A stretch of DNA of 64,000 nt from Paradevosia shaoguanensis (GTDB lineage: Bacteria > Pseudomonadota > Alphaproteobacteria > Rhizobiales > Devosiaceae), in the NCBI RefSeq assembly GCF_016801025.1, contig NZ_CP068983.1, positions 992,001-1,056,000 of the forward strand, written 5' to 3'. Made by a program: the position numbers and the translations under genes. Shown here piece by piece: positions 45,268-54,290 of the stretch. The number at the start of each line of letters is the position of its first letter. The stretch's first letter is position 1. Under the pieces are notes generated by a model. That model did no database searches, had not been told where the DNA came from, and saw only the letters and a program-made list of their open reading frames with translations.

Positions 45268-46056
45268 CTAAGACCTACCGACGCTCTGCAGCCATCTCCG
45301 ACTATCCGGGCCAGAAACGGATGGCGCATACTCGCAGCCAATCCATCCGTCGTATCCGCGCGCTTCGAGGGCGCGAAAGATGAAGTCGTAGTTGATCTCG
45401 CCGGTCCCGGGCTCATGCCGACCAGGATTGTCGGCAACCTGCACGTGGCTAACGACATCCGCCAATTCATCGTAGCGACGGATGAGGTCGCCCTGGACGA
45501 TCTGCATGTGGTAAAAATCGTACTGCAGATAAAGATTTGGGTGAGACACGCGCTCGCGGATCCGCTTGAACTGAGCGGTGGTCGTCAGGAAAACACCCGG
45601 CGTATCGAGCGGATTGATTGGCTCGATCTGCAGCTTGATGCCCACATCGGCCAAGCGTGGCGCGGCATAACGAAGATTGCGCACCATCACCTCCTCAATC
45701 TCGTCGTCCGCAGCCCCCGGAACGCGTAGCCCGCCTACGCAATTGACCTGCCGCACGCCCAACGTCTGCGCATAGTCGATTGTCTTTTCGATTGAAGCGC
45801 GGAATTCCTCTTCTCGACCGGGAACGCAGGTCAGGCCGCGGTCACCGGCGGCGAAATTTCCCATCGGGCAGTTGAACTGCACGAAGGTCAAACCCAGGTC
45901 GGCGGCGTGGTCCCGCACCACCTCCTTTGGGAAGTCGAATGGGGTCCGACACTCGAAGGCATCAAATCCATCTGCCTTGGCGGCGGTCATGGCGTCGAGC
46001 AGCGAGAGCTTGCCGTACATGGCGGTGAGATTGGCAGCGAAGCGCAGCAAGGTCAT
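45268..46056 (-). CDS. Hydroxypyruvate isomerase-like / 2-oxo-tetronate isomerase (OtnI-like)
   Basis: A 262-residue TIM-barrel sugar isomerase with L-R-F-A-A-N-L at the start, E-P-I-N and H-V-Q-V-A-D-N-P-G-R-H-E-P-G-T-G-E-I-N near the metal site. The pattern fits OtnI/Hyi, which isomerise hydroxypyruvate or 2-oxo-tetronate-type acid sugars. The ATG at 46056 is chosen for homology to family N-termini; a TTG at 46083 is an alternative. A DUF1537 kinase and class II aldolase, partners in the tetronate pathways, are at 62.5-64 kb. Confidence 0.88.
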   Translation of the reverse strand: MTLLRFAANLTAMYGKLSLLDAMTAAKADGFDAFECRTPFDFPKEVVRDHAADLGLTFVQFNCPMGNFAAGDRGLTCVPGREEEFRASIEKTIDYAQTLGVRQVNCVGGLRVPGAADDEIEEVMVRNLRYAAPRLADVGIKLQIEPINPLDTPGVFLTTTAQFKRIRERVSHPNLYLQYDFYHMQIVQGDLIRRYDELADVVSHVQVADNPGRHEPGTGEINYDFIFRALEARGYDGWIGCEYAPSVSGPDSRRWLQSVGRS

Positions 46057-46087
46057 ATCCTTTGGCAATGATATTTGCTGCAACTCA

Positions 46088-46110
46088 AATAACTAACGGC
46101 TGCAGTTATT
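46088..46110. promoter_or_regulatory. Palindrome upstream of the OtnI-like gene
   Basis: AATAACT (46088-46094) and AGTTATT (46104-46110) are perfect 7-bp arms around a 9-base spacer, about 30 bases upstream of the gene. It is A/T-rich, so more like an operator than a terminator. The half AATAACT is also in the ROK-type site at 4138-4158. Confidence 0.45.
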
Positions 46111-46137
46111 TTATCTACTGCATGTTCGTGCGCTTGC

Positions 46138-47055
46138 CTATGGAGAAGTCGCCTCCAGTCCCAGGGTCACCAGGCATCCCGCCAGTAGCCCGCGCATGCT
46201 ATTGGCCAAATGCGGGTCAAGCTCACGGCGTATACCCAGGTAGATGGGGCGGAAAAGGGTCGGGGCGATAATCTCTCGTACGACGAGGCCATTCTTGACG
46301 CCGACCTCACCAATGGCATGCGCCCCCACGATTGTAGCTCCCATGCCGTTGCGAACGGCGGTCAGTCGCGAACGCGATCCATCGACTTCGAGGGCCACAT
46401 CGAGATTGAGGCCGTGCTGTCGGGCAATGGTATCGACGAAGTTTCGCAAGGGGTTACCCGGAGCCGGCAGGACCAATGGCTGGCGTACGAGCATCGCGAG
46501 CGCAATCGTATCCTCAATGGCCCCATCTCCCGCCGAAACGTGAAACAGCTTTTCGCGCGCGATGGGTTCGTCGGTTCGTCCGGTGTTTCCGGTCAGATAG
46601 AGGGCGATGTCGGCCTCACCGCGCTCGAGCTTTTGAGCAATGTCGCGCGTGCCGGCCTCCTGGATGTGGAGCGTGATCCCTGGCAACTCGCTTGAAACGC
46701 GCTCCAGGAGCAGCGGCGTCAGGCCTGCAGCAAGCGAGGAAATTACGGCGATCCGAACGCGCTGCGCCGGGAGGGAATGTTGGCGACCCAGTCGCTCCAG
46801 CGCCTGCTCCGCCTCATCCACTTGCGAGACAATCGCGCTGGCATGCTGGCGCAGGAGCCGTCCGGCCTCGGTCAGGCGGACGCCATCTCGGCTGCGCTCG
46901 AAGAGCACGTGACCGGTCAGCCTTTCGAGTTCGGCGACGTGATAGCTCAGCGCCGGCTGAGCCAGATTGAGTAGGCGCGCGGCAGCCGACATCGAACCGC
47001 AATCGGCGATGACCTGAAAGTAGCGAAGCCGGCGCAAGTCGAGGGATCCACGCAT
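46138..47055 (-). CDS. LysR-family transcriptional regulator (first of two)
   Basis: A 305-residue regulator with an N-terminal winged helix (F-Q-V-I-A-D-C-G-S-M-S-A-A-A-R-L-L) and a type-2 periplasmic-binding-like effector domain. It is divergent from the RraA/ModA-like/racemase-like operon and upstream of the OtnI-like gene on the same strand. It probably controls one or both. Confidence 0.92.
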   Translation of the reverse strand: MRGSLDLRRLRYFQVIADCGSMSAAARLLNLAQPALSYHVAELERLTGHVLFERSRDGVRLTEAGRLLRQHASAIVSQVDEAEQALERLGRQHSLPAQRVRIAVISSLAAGLTPLLLERVSSELPGITLHIQEAGTRDIAQKLERGEADIALYLTGNTGRTDEPIAREKLFHVSAGDGAIEDTIALAMLVRQPLVLPAPGNPLRNFVDTIARQHGLNLDVALEVDGSRSRLTAVRNGMGATIVGAHAIGEVGVKNGLVVREIIAPTLFRPIYLGIRRELDPHLANSMRGLLAGCLVTLGLEATSP

Positions 47056-47158
47056 GAAATGACCATACAGGACTTTTATGGATCGGCTTCAGGATTCTCT
47101 ATTAGGGAGCACCTTTGGTGGCTGGCTAGAACGGTGGTGAACAATTTCGGAGCCTATC

Positions 47159-47839
47159 TTGTACAATCTCAAGCTTCACCAGCCCAAGCGTCGTGTCAGC
47201 CAGGACATGATCGCCAAGTATCGGGAAATTCCTGCCGCGGTCGTCGGCGACTGCATGAACCGCATCCAGGCGGCTCCGGCCGCGATCCGGCCCATGCATG
47301 CAGGGGGCACCGTGCTCGCGGGGCCCGCCTACACGGTAAGGACCCGGCCCGGGGATAACCTCTTCGTCCACAAGGCTATCGACCTGGCACAGCCGGGCGA
47401 CATTATCGTGGTCGACGCCGGCGGCGCGCTGGACAACGCCATCGTCGGCGAAATGATGCTGACCCACGCCGAAACGCGCGGCATTGCCGGCGTCATCATC
47501 TACGGCGCCATTCGTGACTTCGGCCACGTCAGGAACCACACCTTCCCCGTCTACGCTGCCGGCGTCACGCTTCGCGGACCGTTCCAAAGCGGTCCAGGCC
47601 ACACCAACGTCACCATCGGACTTGGGAGCATGACCATCGAGCCGGGCGACCTGCTGCTCGGCGACGATGATGGCGTGATCTGCATTCCCTACGACGAAGT
47701 CGAAAGCCTTTATCCCGACGCGCTCAAGCGTTTCCAGGGCGAAAACGCCCAGCGCGACCGGGTGCGTAACGGAACCGTCGATCGCAAGTGGATCGACGAT
47801 CGTCTGGCGGCCGCGCCCTACACCGTCGACGTCGAGTAA
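47159..47839 (+). CDS. RraA-like protein (4-hydroxy-4-methyl-2-oxoglutarate aldolase fold)
   Basis: A 226-residue protein of the RraA/HMG aldolase family, with V-V-D-A-G-G-A-L-D, G-E-M-M and G-V-I-I-Y-G-A-I-R-D-F near residues 86-122; the Arg-Asp pair is the metal and substrate region. The start is TTG at 47159 with GGAG upstream. In this context, with a racemase-like gene and a Rieske system nearby, an aldolase or decarboxylase role in aromatic or acid catabolism is more likely than RNase regulation. Confidence 0.88.
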   Translation: MYNLKLHQPKRRVSQDMIAKYREIPAAVVGDCMNRIQAAPAAIRPMHAGGTVLAGPAYTVRTRPGDNLFVHKAIDLAQPGDIIVVDAGGALDNAIVGEMMLTHAETRGIAGVIIYGAIRDFGHVRNHTFPVYAAGVTLRGPFQSGPGHTNVTIGLGSMTIEPGDLLLGDDDGVICIPYDEVESLYPDALKRFQGENAQRDRVRNGTVDRKWIDDRLAAAPYTVDVE

Positions 47840-47854
47840 AGCGGAGCCGGTACC

Positions 47855-48529
47855 ATGCGCTTCATGTCCGCACTCGTCATTCTCAAGGCTGTAGAAGATG
47901 ATTTACTGCCGAGTCTGGCTGGCCCGAAACCGGAACTGATCTGGGATCCGACGGCGGCGCTCATGGCGCGTATCGAGCAAGGAGAGCGCGCCGATGGCAT
48001 ATTCGCCATCGACGGCTCAATGCACAAACTGGTGGATGCAGGATTGCTCGATCCTGCTTCCATAGTGCCGGTGGTGCAGGCCGAATTCGGCATCGCCGCC
48101 AGCCTCGACATGCCCATGCCAAAACTCGAAAATGCAGACGATCTCATAGTCCTGCTGCTCTCGGTACCGACGCTTTGCTATTCGCGCGCAGGTGCCAGCG
48201 GCATCTATTTCGAAACGCTGATCGACCGGCTCGGTATCGGCGACACCGTTCGCGCCAAGAGCCTTGTCATTCCTGCTGGCCTCACCGCCGAACAGGTCCG
48301 CAAGGGACGCGCCGTACTGGCTGTTCAGCAAATGAGCGAGCTACGCGCCGTCGACGGCGTCCGCATTGTCGGGCCACTGCCTCCGGATTGCCAGCAGAAG
48401 ACGGACTTCTCCGCCGGTGTCTTCGCCGACGCCACCGAGCCGGAAGCGGCACGCGAGTTCATCGCAACCCTGACAAGCCCAGAAGCGCGCGCCGTCTATC
48501 TCGATCGCGGACTGAACGTCCGCTTCTGA
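47855..48529 (+). CDS. ModA-like substrate-binding-fold protein without signal peptide
   Basis: A 224-residue protein resembling the molybdate/extracellular binding protein group (bac-11 fold). There is no signal sequence, so it is probably cytoplasmic or produced from an altered start. Segments such as V-P-T-L-C-Y-S-R-A-G-A-S-G and the C-terminal hinge pattern fit the fold. It lies 15 bases after the RraA-like gene and 17 before the racemase-like gene. The function, perhaps ligand sensing, is unknown. Confidence 0.75.
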   Translation: MRFMSALVILKAVEDDLLPSLAGPKPELIWDPTAALMARIEQGERADGIFAIDGSMHKLVDAGLLDPASIVPVVQAEFGIAASLDMPMPKLENADDLIVLLLSVPTLCYSRAGASGIYFETLIDRLGIGDTVRAKSLVIPAGLTAEQVRKGRAVLAVQQMSELRAVDGVRIVGPLPPDCQQKTDFSAGVFADATEPEAAREFIATLTSPEARAVYLDRGLNVRF

Positions 48530-48546
48530 CCTCCCTAAGGAGTGAA

Positions 48547-49203
48547 ATGTCCTCTCCCCGCATCGTGCTGCTGCACGCCACGCCCGTCGCCATCGATCCG
48601 GTTAAAGCCGCCTTTGCCGAGATCTGGCCGGAACCTGAATTGGTCAACCTGCTCGATGACAGCCTGAGTCCGGATCGCGCCAAGTCGGCCGACCTGACCC
48701 CGGAACTGATCGAGCGCTTCATCTCGTTCGGGCGCTATGCCTACCTCACGGGTGCCGATGGGATCCTGGTTACCTGCTCAGCCTTTGGTCCCGCGATCGA
48801 GGCCATGGCAGAGGAACTGCCTGTGCCCGTGCTGAAGCCGAACGAGGCAATGTTTCATGCCGCCGTTGCCCAGGGCGAGAACATCGCCATGGTAGCGACC
48901 TTTCGGCCGGCAGTGGTGACCATGGAGGCCGAGTTTGCCGACTATGTCGCCCAGACCGGCTCCAGCGCCCGGCTGACCACGATCGTGGTTGAGCCCGCCA
49001 TGACCGCTTTGCGGGCGGGCGATGCCGAAACTCACAACCGCCTCATCGCCGAAGAGGCGGATCGGTTGGCCGACTTCGACACCGTCATGCTGGCGCATTT
49101 CTCAACCTCGCGTGCGGCACCTGCTCTCTCTGCCCGGATTTCGGCACCGGTGCTTTCAGCGCCAGGTGCAGCTGTGCGACGGCTTCGAGAACTCATCGAC
49201 TGA
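48547..49203 (+). CDS. Asp/Glu racemase-superfamily protein, one-cysteine variant
   Basis: A 218-residue protein of the aspartate/glutamate/hydantoin racemase fold. The first catalytic cysteine is in V-T-C-S-A-F-G near residue 78. The second, usually in L-G-C-T-E, is replaced in A-H-F-S-T-S, so it probably does not work as a two-base racemase; arylmalonate decarboxylase and some isomerases have one cysteine. The ATG has a GGAGTG site. It is the last gene of the RraA-like operon and ends at a strong terminator. Confidence 0.85.
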   Translation: MSSPRIVLLHATPVAIDPVKAAFAEIWPEPELVNLLDDSLSPDRAKSADLTPELIERFISFGRYAYLTGADGILVTCSAFGPAIEAMAEELPVPVLKPNEAMFHAAVAQGENIAMVATFRPAVVTMEAEFADYVAQTGSSARLTTIVVEPAMTALRAGDAETHNRLIAEEADRLADFDTVMLAHFSTSRAAPALSARISAPVLSAPGAAVRRLRELID

Positions 49204-49225
49204 ATTTCTACGCACCTGGAAATAG

Positions 49226-49255
49226 AAAAAGCCCCGGTCGCGACCGGGGCTTTTT
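49226..49255. terminator. Bidirectional intrinsic terminator
   Basis: A perfect 30-bp palindrome: AAAAAGCCCCGGTCG with its complement, giving a GC-rich stem with A and T tracts. It lies between the racemase-like gene and the convergent ABC permease gene. Confidence 0.95.
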
Positions 49256-49271
49256 GTTGGAACGCTGGCGC

Positions 49272-50126
49272 TTAGATGCGGCCGACTTCCGAGCGGGCCC
49301 AGTCACCAATCACGCTGACGGCCAAGGCGCAGAAGAAGATGGCCAGCCCCGGCACGACGGCAATCCACCAACCAGTAAGCAGATAGCTGCGGCCGAAGCC
49401 AAGCATGTTGCCAAGGCTGGTCATCGGCGGCTGGATGCCGAGACCGAGGAAGCTCAGCGACGTTTCAAGAAGGATCACTTCGGGGAAGGTGATAGTCGCG
49501 GTAACCAGCAGCGTGCTCGCGATATTGGGTAGCACGTGGCGCAGATAGATGCGCGGCCAGGAGAACCCGAGCGTGGTCATCGCCAGCACGTAGCCGCGAC
49601 CGCGGGAAGCCATCGTCATGGCACGAGCCAGACGCGTGTAGCGCTCCCATCCGAAGAGGCCGAGGATGAAGATGAAGAGCGTGAGGTTGTTTCCGAAAAT
49701 GGCCGTCAGGGTCAGCGAGATGATGATGAACGGCACCGACACCTGAGCGTCGACCGCACCAACGATGATCTGATCGACCCAGCCCCCCATATGGGCGGCG
49801 ATGATGCCGATGGCGGTACCGATCACTGCAGAGATGACGGTGGCGCCCAGCGCGATTGCCAGGCTCGTCTGCAACGACGCAACCAGCCGTGAGAGCACAT
49901 CGCGCCCAAGATCATCGGTGCCAAGCGGGTGAGCCCAGGTTCCGCCAAAGCCAATCGGCGGCGATAGCCGGGACGTGAGGCTGATGGCGTTGATGTCGAG
50001 CTTGACGAAGAGGGGCAGGATGAGAATCAGCGACAGGCAGCCCAGCATCCAGATTCCGGCGAGCACGACGCCTACCGGAAGCTGCGGGAAGGAGAAAGAT
50101 GGCCTGGTGGCGGTGGCGTCAGACAT
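49272..50126 (-). CDS. Peptide/opine ABC transporter permease (DppC type)
   Basis: A 284-residue inner-membrane permease with six helices, the first at about residues 18-40, and the C-terminal permease motif (G-W-E-R-Y-T-R-L-A-R and P-E-V-I-L-L-E-T-S-L-S-F-L-G-L-G). The last gene of the Dpp operon. The terminator on its 3' side is shared with the convergent operon. Confidence 0.93.
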   Translation of the reverse strand: MSDATATRPSFSFPQLPVGVVLAGIWMLGCLSLILILPLFVKLDINAISLTSRLSPPIGFGGTWAHPLGTDDLGRDVLSRLVASLQTSLAIALGATVISAVIGTAIGIIAAHMGGWVDQIIVGAVDAQVSVPFIIISLTLTAIFGNNLTLFIFILGLFGWERYTRLARAMTMASRGRGYVLAMTTLGFSWPRIYLRHVLPNIASTLLVTATITFPEVILLETSLSFLGLGIQPPMTSLGNMLGFGRSYLLTGWWIAVVPGLAIFFCALAVSVIGDWARSEVGRI

Positions 50127-50138
50127 CGATGGGCCTTC

Positions 50139-51062
50139 CTAGTGAGCTGCTGCCGCGGCAGTGCGGGGGTCGAGCTTGGCGTAGGCCAGGTCGACGATGA
50201 GGTTGGTGGTGATCATGACGACCGCGATCAACATGATGATCATCTGCAGGACGGCAAGATCGCGCTGCGCCACTGCGTCAACGATGAGGCGACCGACACC
50301 CGGCCAGCCAAAGACCGACTCCACCACGGCCCCCGCAGCGACCATGGCTCCCACCAACAGCGGCGTGATGGTCACGAGGGGTAGCACGGCATTGGTGATA
50401 ATATGGCGCCAGAAGATCTGCCATTCGGTAAGCCCGCGGGCGCGGGCTGACACTACGCATTGCAGCCGGAGTGTATCGAGAATGGCGGAACGCACGAAGC
50501 GCGTGAAGATGGCTGCCTTGGACAATCCGATGGTGAGAACGGGCATGACCAGATTTTGCCAGCTCCCTATGCCGTTGGACGGCAGCAGGTGCAGGTTGAC
50601 CGAGAGCAGCAGGATCAGCCCCAGGGCCAGCACGAAGTTCGGTAACGCGAAGCCGACGGTCGAAAAGCTCATGACGAAGCGGTCCAGTGGGCTGCCCGCG
50701 CGCATGGCCGCGATCGTGCCGACCGGCAGCCCGACCAGGATCATCAGCAGCGCACTTAGCCCCACGAGCTGCAGTGTCGCCGGCAGGCGCTCCATGACCA
50801 CGTCGAGGGCAGGTCGGTTCGCCATGGTGGAGAAGCCAAACTCGCCCCGGAGCAGGCTGGCAACATAGGCCAGGTATTGGTCGAGAACCGTGCCGGTGTA
50901 GCCCCATTGCTGACGGTAGGATTCGAGGGCGGCACGCGACGTGTTGTCGGGATCGAAGATGGCCGTGATCGGATCGCCGGTCGCGCGCAGCGCCACGAAG
51001 ACCAGCGTTACGATCAGCCAGAGCGAAATGACGGCGCGAAGGACTCTGAACGCGAGTGACAT
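50139..51062 (-). CDS. Peptide/opine ABC transporter permease (DppB type)
   Basis: A 307-residue permease, partner of DppC, with an N-terminal anchor and the A-R-A-R-G-L-T-E cytoplasmic motif. The ATG at 51062 has GGAG at good spacing; a longer reading frame upstream runs into the ATPase gene. It starts 4 bases after the ATPase stop. Confidence 0.93.
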   Translation of the reverse strand: MSLAFRVLRAVISLWLIVTLVFVALRATGDPITAIFDPDNTSRAALESYRQQWGYTGTVLDQYLAYVASLLRGEFGFSTMANRPALDVVMERLPATLQLVGLSALLMILVGLPVGTIAAMRAGSPLDRFVMSFSTVGFALPNFVLALGLILLLSVNLHLLPSNGIGSWQNLVMPVLTIGLSKAAIFTRFVRSAILDTLRLQCVVSARARGLTEWQIFWRHIITNAVLPLVTITPLLVGAMVAAGAVVESVFGWPGVGRLIVDAVAQRDLAVLQMIIMLIAVVMITTNLIVDLAYAKLDPRTAAAAAH

Positions 51063-51066
51063 AGGA

Positions 51067-52725
51067 TTACTCCGCAACCAGGGCGGAACCGCCCGGCAGA
51101 TTGAACTCGGACAGCGCCTCTGCGGCCGATCGGATCGACTTGCCCGGCACGGCATTGATCAGCATCTGGGTATAGGCATCGCGCGCGCCGTCGGTGAAGG
51201 TGGATACCGGCACGTCCTCGACAACACGCCCATGCCGCAGCACGACGACCTGGTCAGCGATCTCGAAGACCACCCGCAGATCGTGCGTGATGAGCAGGAT
51301 GGCGATACCCAGTCGATCGCGCAGGCGTTGCAGGCATTCGAGAATGTGCTTCTGGATACGCACGTCGACGGCAGACAGCGGCTCATCGGCGATCAGCATG
51401 TCGGGCTCGAGCAGCAATGCCCGGGCGATGACTACGCGCTGTGCCTCGCCGCCGCTGAGATAGGTTGGGCGGCGCTGCAATACATGCGGCAACAGCCCTA
51501 CATCAGCAATGATCTTGAGGATATGAGCATGACGCTTGTCCTTGTCGCGCCAGCCGTGGACCTTGAGCACCTCGTGCAGCTGGTCCTCCACCTTCATGAG
51601 CGGATCCAGGGAATCCCGCGGATGCTGGAAGACCATTTGCGCCTTGAGCGGGGTTTTGCCGTCCTCGGACTTGTGAATGACGATCGAGCCCGTATCGGGC
51701 TTTTCCAGACCCATGGCCATCTTGGCAGCGGTGGTCTTGCCCGAGCCGCTTTCGCCGATCAGCGCCACGATCTCGCCGCGACGGACTTCAAAGGAAAGGT
51801 TCTTTGCCGCCGGGATGCCAACACCCATGCGGCGATCGCGTTTCGACGCGAAGAAGGTCTTGTTGACATTGGTGAATGTGAGACAGGCGGGCGTGCGCTT
51901 GCGCTCCGGCGTATCGCGTTCGGGCCATTCGACGGACGCTGCCGCAAACAATTCCTTGGAATAGTCGGCCTTGGGCGCCGAAACGACGTCGGCGGCGCGC
52001 CCCTGCTCGACCATGCGGCCATTTTGCAGCACGGCGATGTGAGTAGCGCGGTCACGCACGATACCAAGGTCGTGCGTAACGAGAAGAACGGTCAGGTCGT
52101 TCTTCCGCCTTAGCTCGTCGATGAGATCGAGCACTTCCGCCTGCACGCTCATGTCCAGCGCCGTCGTCGGCTCGTCTGCGATCAAAAGCTTCGGCTCGCC
52201 CAGAAGCGCGAGGGCGATCATGACACGTTGGTTGAGACCGCCGGAAAGCTGATGTGGGTACACGCCCAACCGAGCACCAGGCTCGGGAATATGCACACCG
52301 CGCAGAGCATCCACCGCGCGGTTACGCAGCTCGTCGGCGTCAGCATTGGGGTAGTAGATCCGCAACGTCTCGAGCATCTGCGAGCCGATGGTCCGCACCG
52401 GATTAAGCGCCGCCAGTGGATCCTGGAAGACCATACCCACCGACTTGCGCCGATAGGCGAGCAGCTGCCTCTTGTCGAGCGCCCAGACATCCTGGCCGTC
52501 GACGACGATGCGCCCCTCGATGAGCGGCGTGAAGGGGAGCAGCTTCATCATCGCGTGGCAGGTCATGCTCTTGCCGCTGCCGCTTTCGCCCACAAGGGCA
52601 AAGTAATCGCCCTTGCGGATTTCGAAGGAGATGTCTTTTACAAGTTCGATTGGGCGCTCGGTCGCAATGGCAATCCCGAGGTTCTCGACTTTGACAACCG
52701 GATCGTCGGTTAGGCTATTGGTCAT
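51067..52725 (-). CDS. Fused double ABC ATPase for peptide/opine uptake (DppD-DppF type)
   Basis: A 552-residue protein with two ATPase domains in tandem, at about residues 5-250 and 275-530. Each has Walker A (G-E-S-G-S-G-K), a signature (L-S-G-G-L-N in the first, L-S-G-G-E-A in the second) and Walker B. Fusions of the two ATPases are common for Dpp/Gsi-type importers. The ATG at 52725 is preferred; an ATG at 52737 lacks a ribosome-binding site. It sits between the binding-protein and permease genes. Confidence 0.93.
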   Translation of the reverse strand: MTNSLTDDPVVKVENLGIAIATERPIELVKDISFEIRKGDYFALVGESGSGKSMTCHAMMKLLPFTPLIEGRIVVDGQDVWALDKRQLLAYRRKSVGMVFQDPLAALNPVRTIGSQMLETLRIYYPNADADELRNRAVDALRGVHIPEPGARLGVYPHQLSGGLNQRVMIALALLGEPKLLIADEPTTALDMSVQAEVLDLIDELRRKNDLTVLLVTHDLGIVRDRATHIAVLQNGRMVEQGRAADVVSAPKADYSKELFAAASVEWPERDTPERKRTPACLTFTNVNKTFFASKRDRRMGVGIPAAKNLSFEVRRGEIVALIGESGSGKTTAAKMAMGLEKPDTGSIVIHKSEDGKTPLKAQMVFQHPRDSLDPLMKVEDQLHEVLKVHGWRDKDKRHAHILKIIADVGLLPHVLQRRPTYLSGGEAQRVVIARALLLEPDMLIADEPLSAVDVRIQKHILECLQRLRDRLGIAILLITHDLRVVFEIADQVVVLRHGRVVEDVPVSTFTDGARDAYTQMLINAVPGKSIRSAAEALSEFNLPGGSALVAE

Positions 52726-52757
52726 ATGCGGTCCCATTCGAACTATGTAGTCAGACG

Positions 52758-54290
52758 TCAGGCAACTGACGCTTTGCGGAAATCCATGTAGACCGACGGC
52801 AGCGGATCCCAGGCGACGTCTTTCCGCTTGCCGTAGAACACGCCCATGGTGTGCAGGATCATGGCCGGCGGGTCTTCGTCGAAGATGTCCATCATCGCGT
52901 TGAAGGCGGCCTTGCGCTCCGCAACGTCCAGGCTCGATTCCAGCACGTGGCCGTGCTCGTAGAAGGCCTTGTTCGACCAGACTTCCTGCTCGGACTCGTT
53001 ATACGAGCGCCAGAGGCCGAAGAGCGGATCGGACACGAGGATCGGGTCGACGCCGCTGCGGATGCCGGTGCCCGGGTAAGCCATCATCTGACCGAAGTTT
53101 TCCACGATCTGCAGGTCGATGTTGACGCCGATGGACTGCCACATCGAGACCAGCACCTGTGAGGTTGCCAGTTCCGGGCCGTAGGCCGCGACGCGGATGC
53201 GGAAGGGGATCGGCGTGCCGTCATAGCCGGCTTCCTGGAGAAGCGCCTTGGCCGCTTCGGGGTCATAGACCGGCGGCGGCCGGTCAGGGTCAAAAAGTGG
53301 ACCGAATGCCGGAAGCTGATGTCCATGGGGAACATCGACCAGACCGGCCCACAAGGCATCAACAATCGCTTGGCGATCAATTGCCATGGCAAGTGCGCGA
53401 CGAACGCGCGGATCAGCCAGTTGCTTGTTGCGTGTATCGAATTTGACGACGCGCATGCTTGCGATCGTACCGCCGACAACCTCGAGGTTGGGGCTGGCCT
53501 TGATCGGTTCGAACTGGTCGGTCGGCACGTCGGCGATGATGTCGAAATCGCCGCTCACCAGGCCGGCAATGCGCGAGGAGAGCTCGGGTGCCAGACGATA
53601 GGTAAGCTGGTTCACATCCGGCCGACCGGCCCAGTAATCCTCGAAAGCAACCAGATCGACGGCATCGGGCGACAGCGACTTCACGCGGAAGGGTCCCGTG
53701 CCGACAGGAGCCTGAGCGAAGCCGTCGAAGCCGCCGGCGGCTTCGAACGCCGCCTTGCTGACGATCTGGGAGCCCCAAGCCGTCAGGCGCAGCTCGATGG
53801 TCGGGTCGGTGACCGAGGAGATGACGCGAATGGTATTGTCGTCGATGGCCTCCACGCTTTCGATCGTGCTCAGGAACTGCTGGGCAGTACCGAAGCCGGG
53901 AGACTTTTCATCGGTGCGTCGCACGGACCCGAAGCTGAATACAACGTCTTCGGCGGTCAGAGGCGAGCCGTCGTGGAACTTCACGCCCTGCCGGAGCTTG
54001 AGGTCGAGCGTGCGGCCGTCGACGCGTTCCCAGCTTTCGGCCAGCGCTGGCTGGATGGCCCCATCGCCTGCATAGTCGACCGTGAGCAACGTATCGTAGA
54101 TGTTGCGCATGACCCGGTAGCCCGGATTGGTCTGGTAGAGCAACGGGTCCAGTTGCCGGGGAAGCTCGTCCAGGGCAACCCGGATTTGCCCACCCTCCTG
54201 CCCGAAAGCGATGCGGGGAGCACCGAGCAGCATCGTGCCGGCGGCCCCAGCGCCCAGCATTTTCAAAGCGGTCCGTCTATTCATGCGCAT
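52758..54290 (-). CDS. Peptide/opine ABC transporter substrate-binding protein (DppA type)
   Basis: A 510-residue family 5 binding protein with an N-terminal twin-arginine-like signal (N-R-R-T-A-L-K-M-L) and a hydrophobic stretch ending I-A-F-G-Q. The ATG at 54290 has GGAGA upstream. It begins the Dpp operon, and a 362-base intergenic region lies upstream. The island context suggests uptake of the compound attacked by the Rieske oxygenase rather than ordinary peptides. Confidence 0.93.
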   Translation of the reverse strand: MRMNRRTALKMLGAGAAGTMLLGAPRIAFGQEGGQIRVALDELPRQLDPLLYQTNPGYRVMRNIYDTLLTVDYAGDGAIQPALAESWERVDGRTLDLKLRQGVKFHDGSPLTAEDVVFSFGSVRRTDEKSPGFGTAQQFLSTIESVEAIDDNTIRVISSVTDPTIELRLTAWGSQIVSKAAFEAAGGFDGFAQAPVGTGPFRVKSLSPDAVDLVAFEDYWAGRPDVNQLTYRLAPELSSRIAGLVSGDFDIIADVPTDQFEPIKASPNLEVVGGTIASMRVVKFDTRNKQLADPRVRRALAMAIDRQAIVDALWAGLVDVPHGHQLPAFGPLFDPDRPPPVYDPEAAKALLQEAGYDGTPIPFRIRVAAYGPELATSQVLVSMWQSIGVNIDLQIVENFGQMMAYPGTGIRSGVDPILVSDPLFGLWRSYNESEQEVWSNKAFYEHGHVLESSLDVAERKAAFNAMMDIFDEDPPAMILHTMGVFYGKRKDVAWDPLPSVYMDFRKASVA

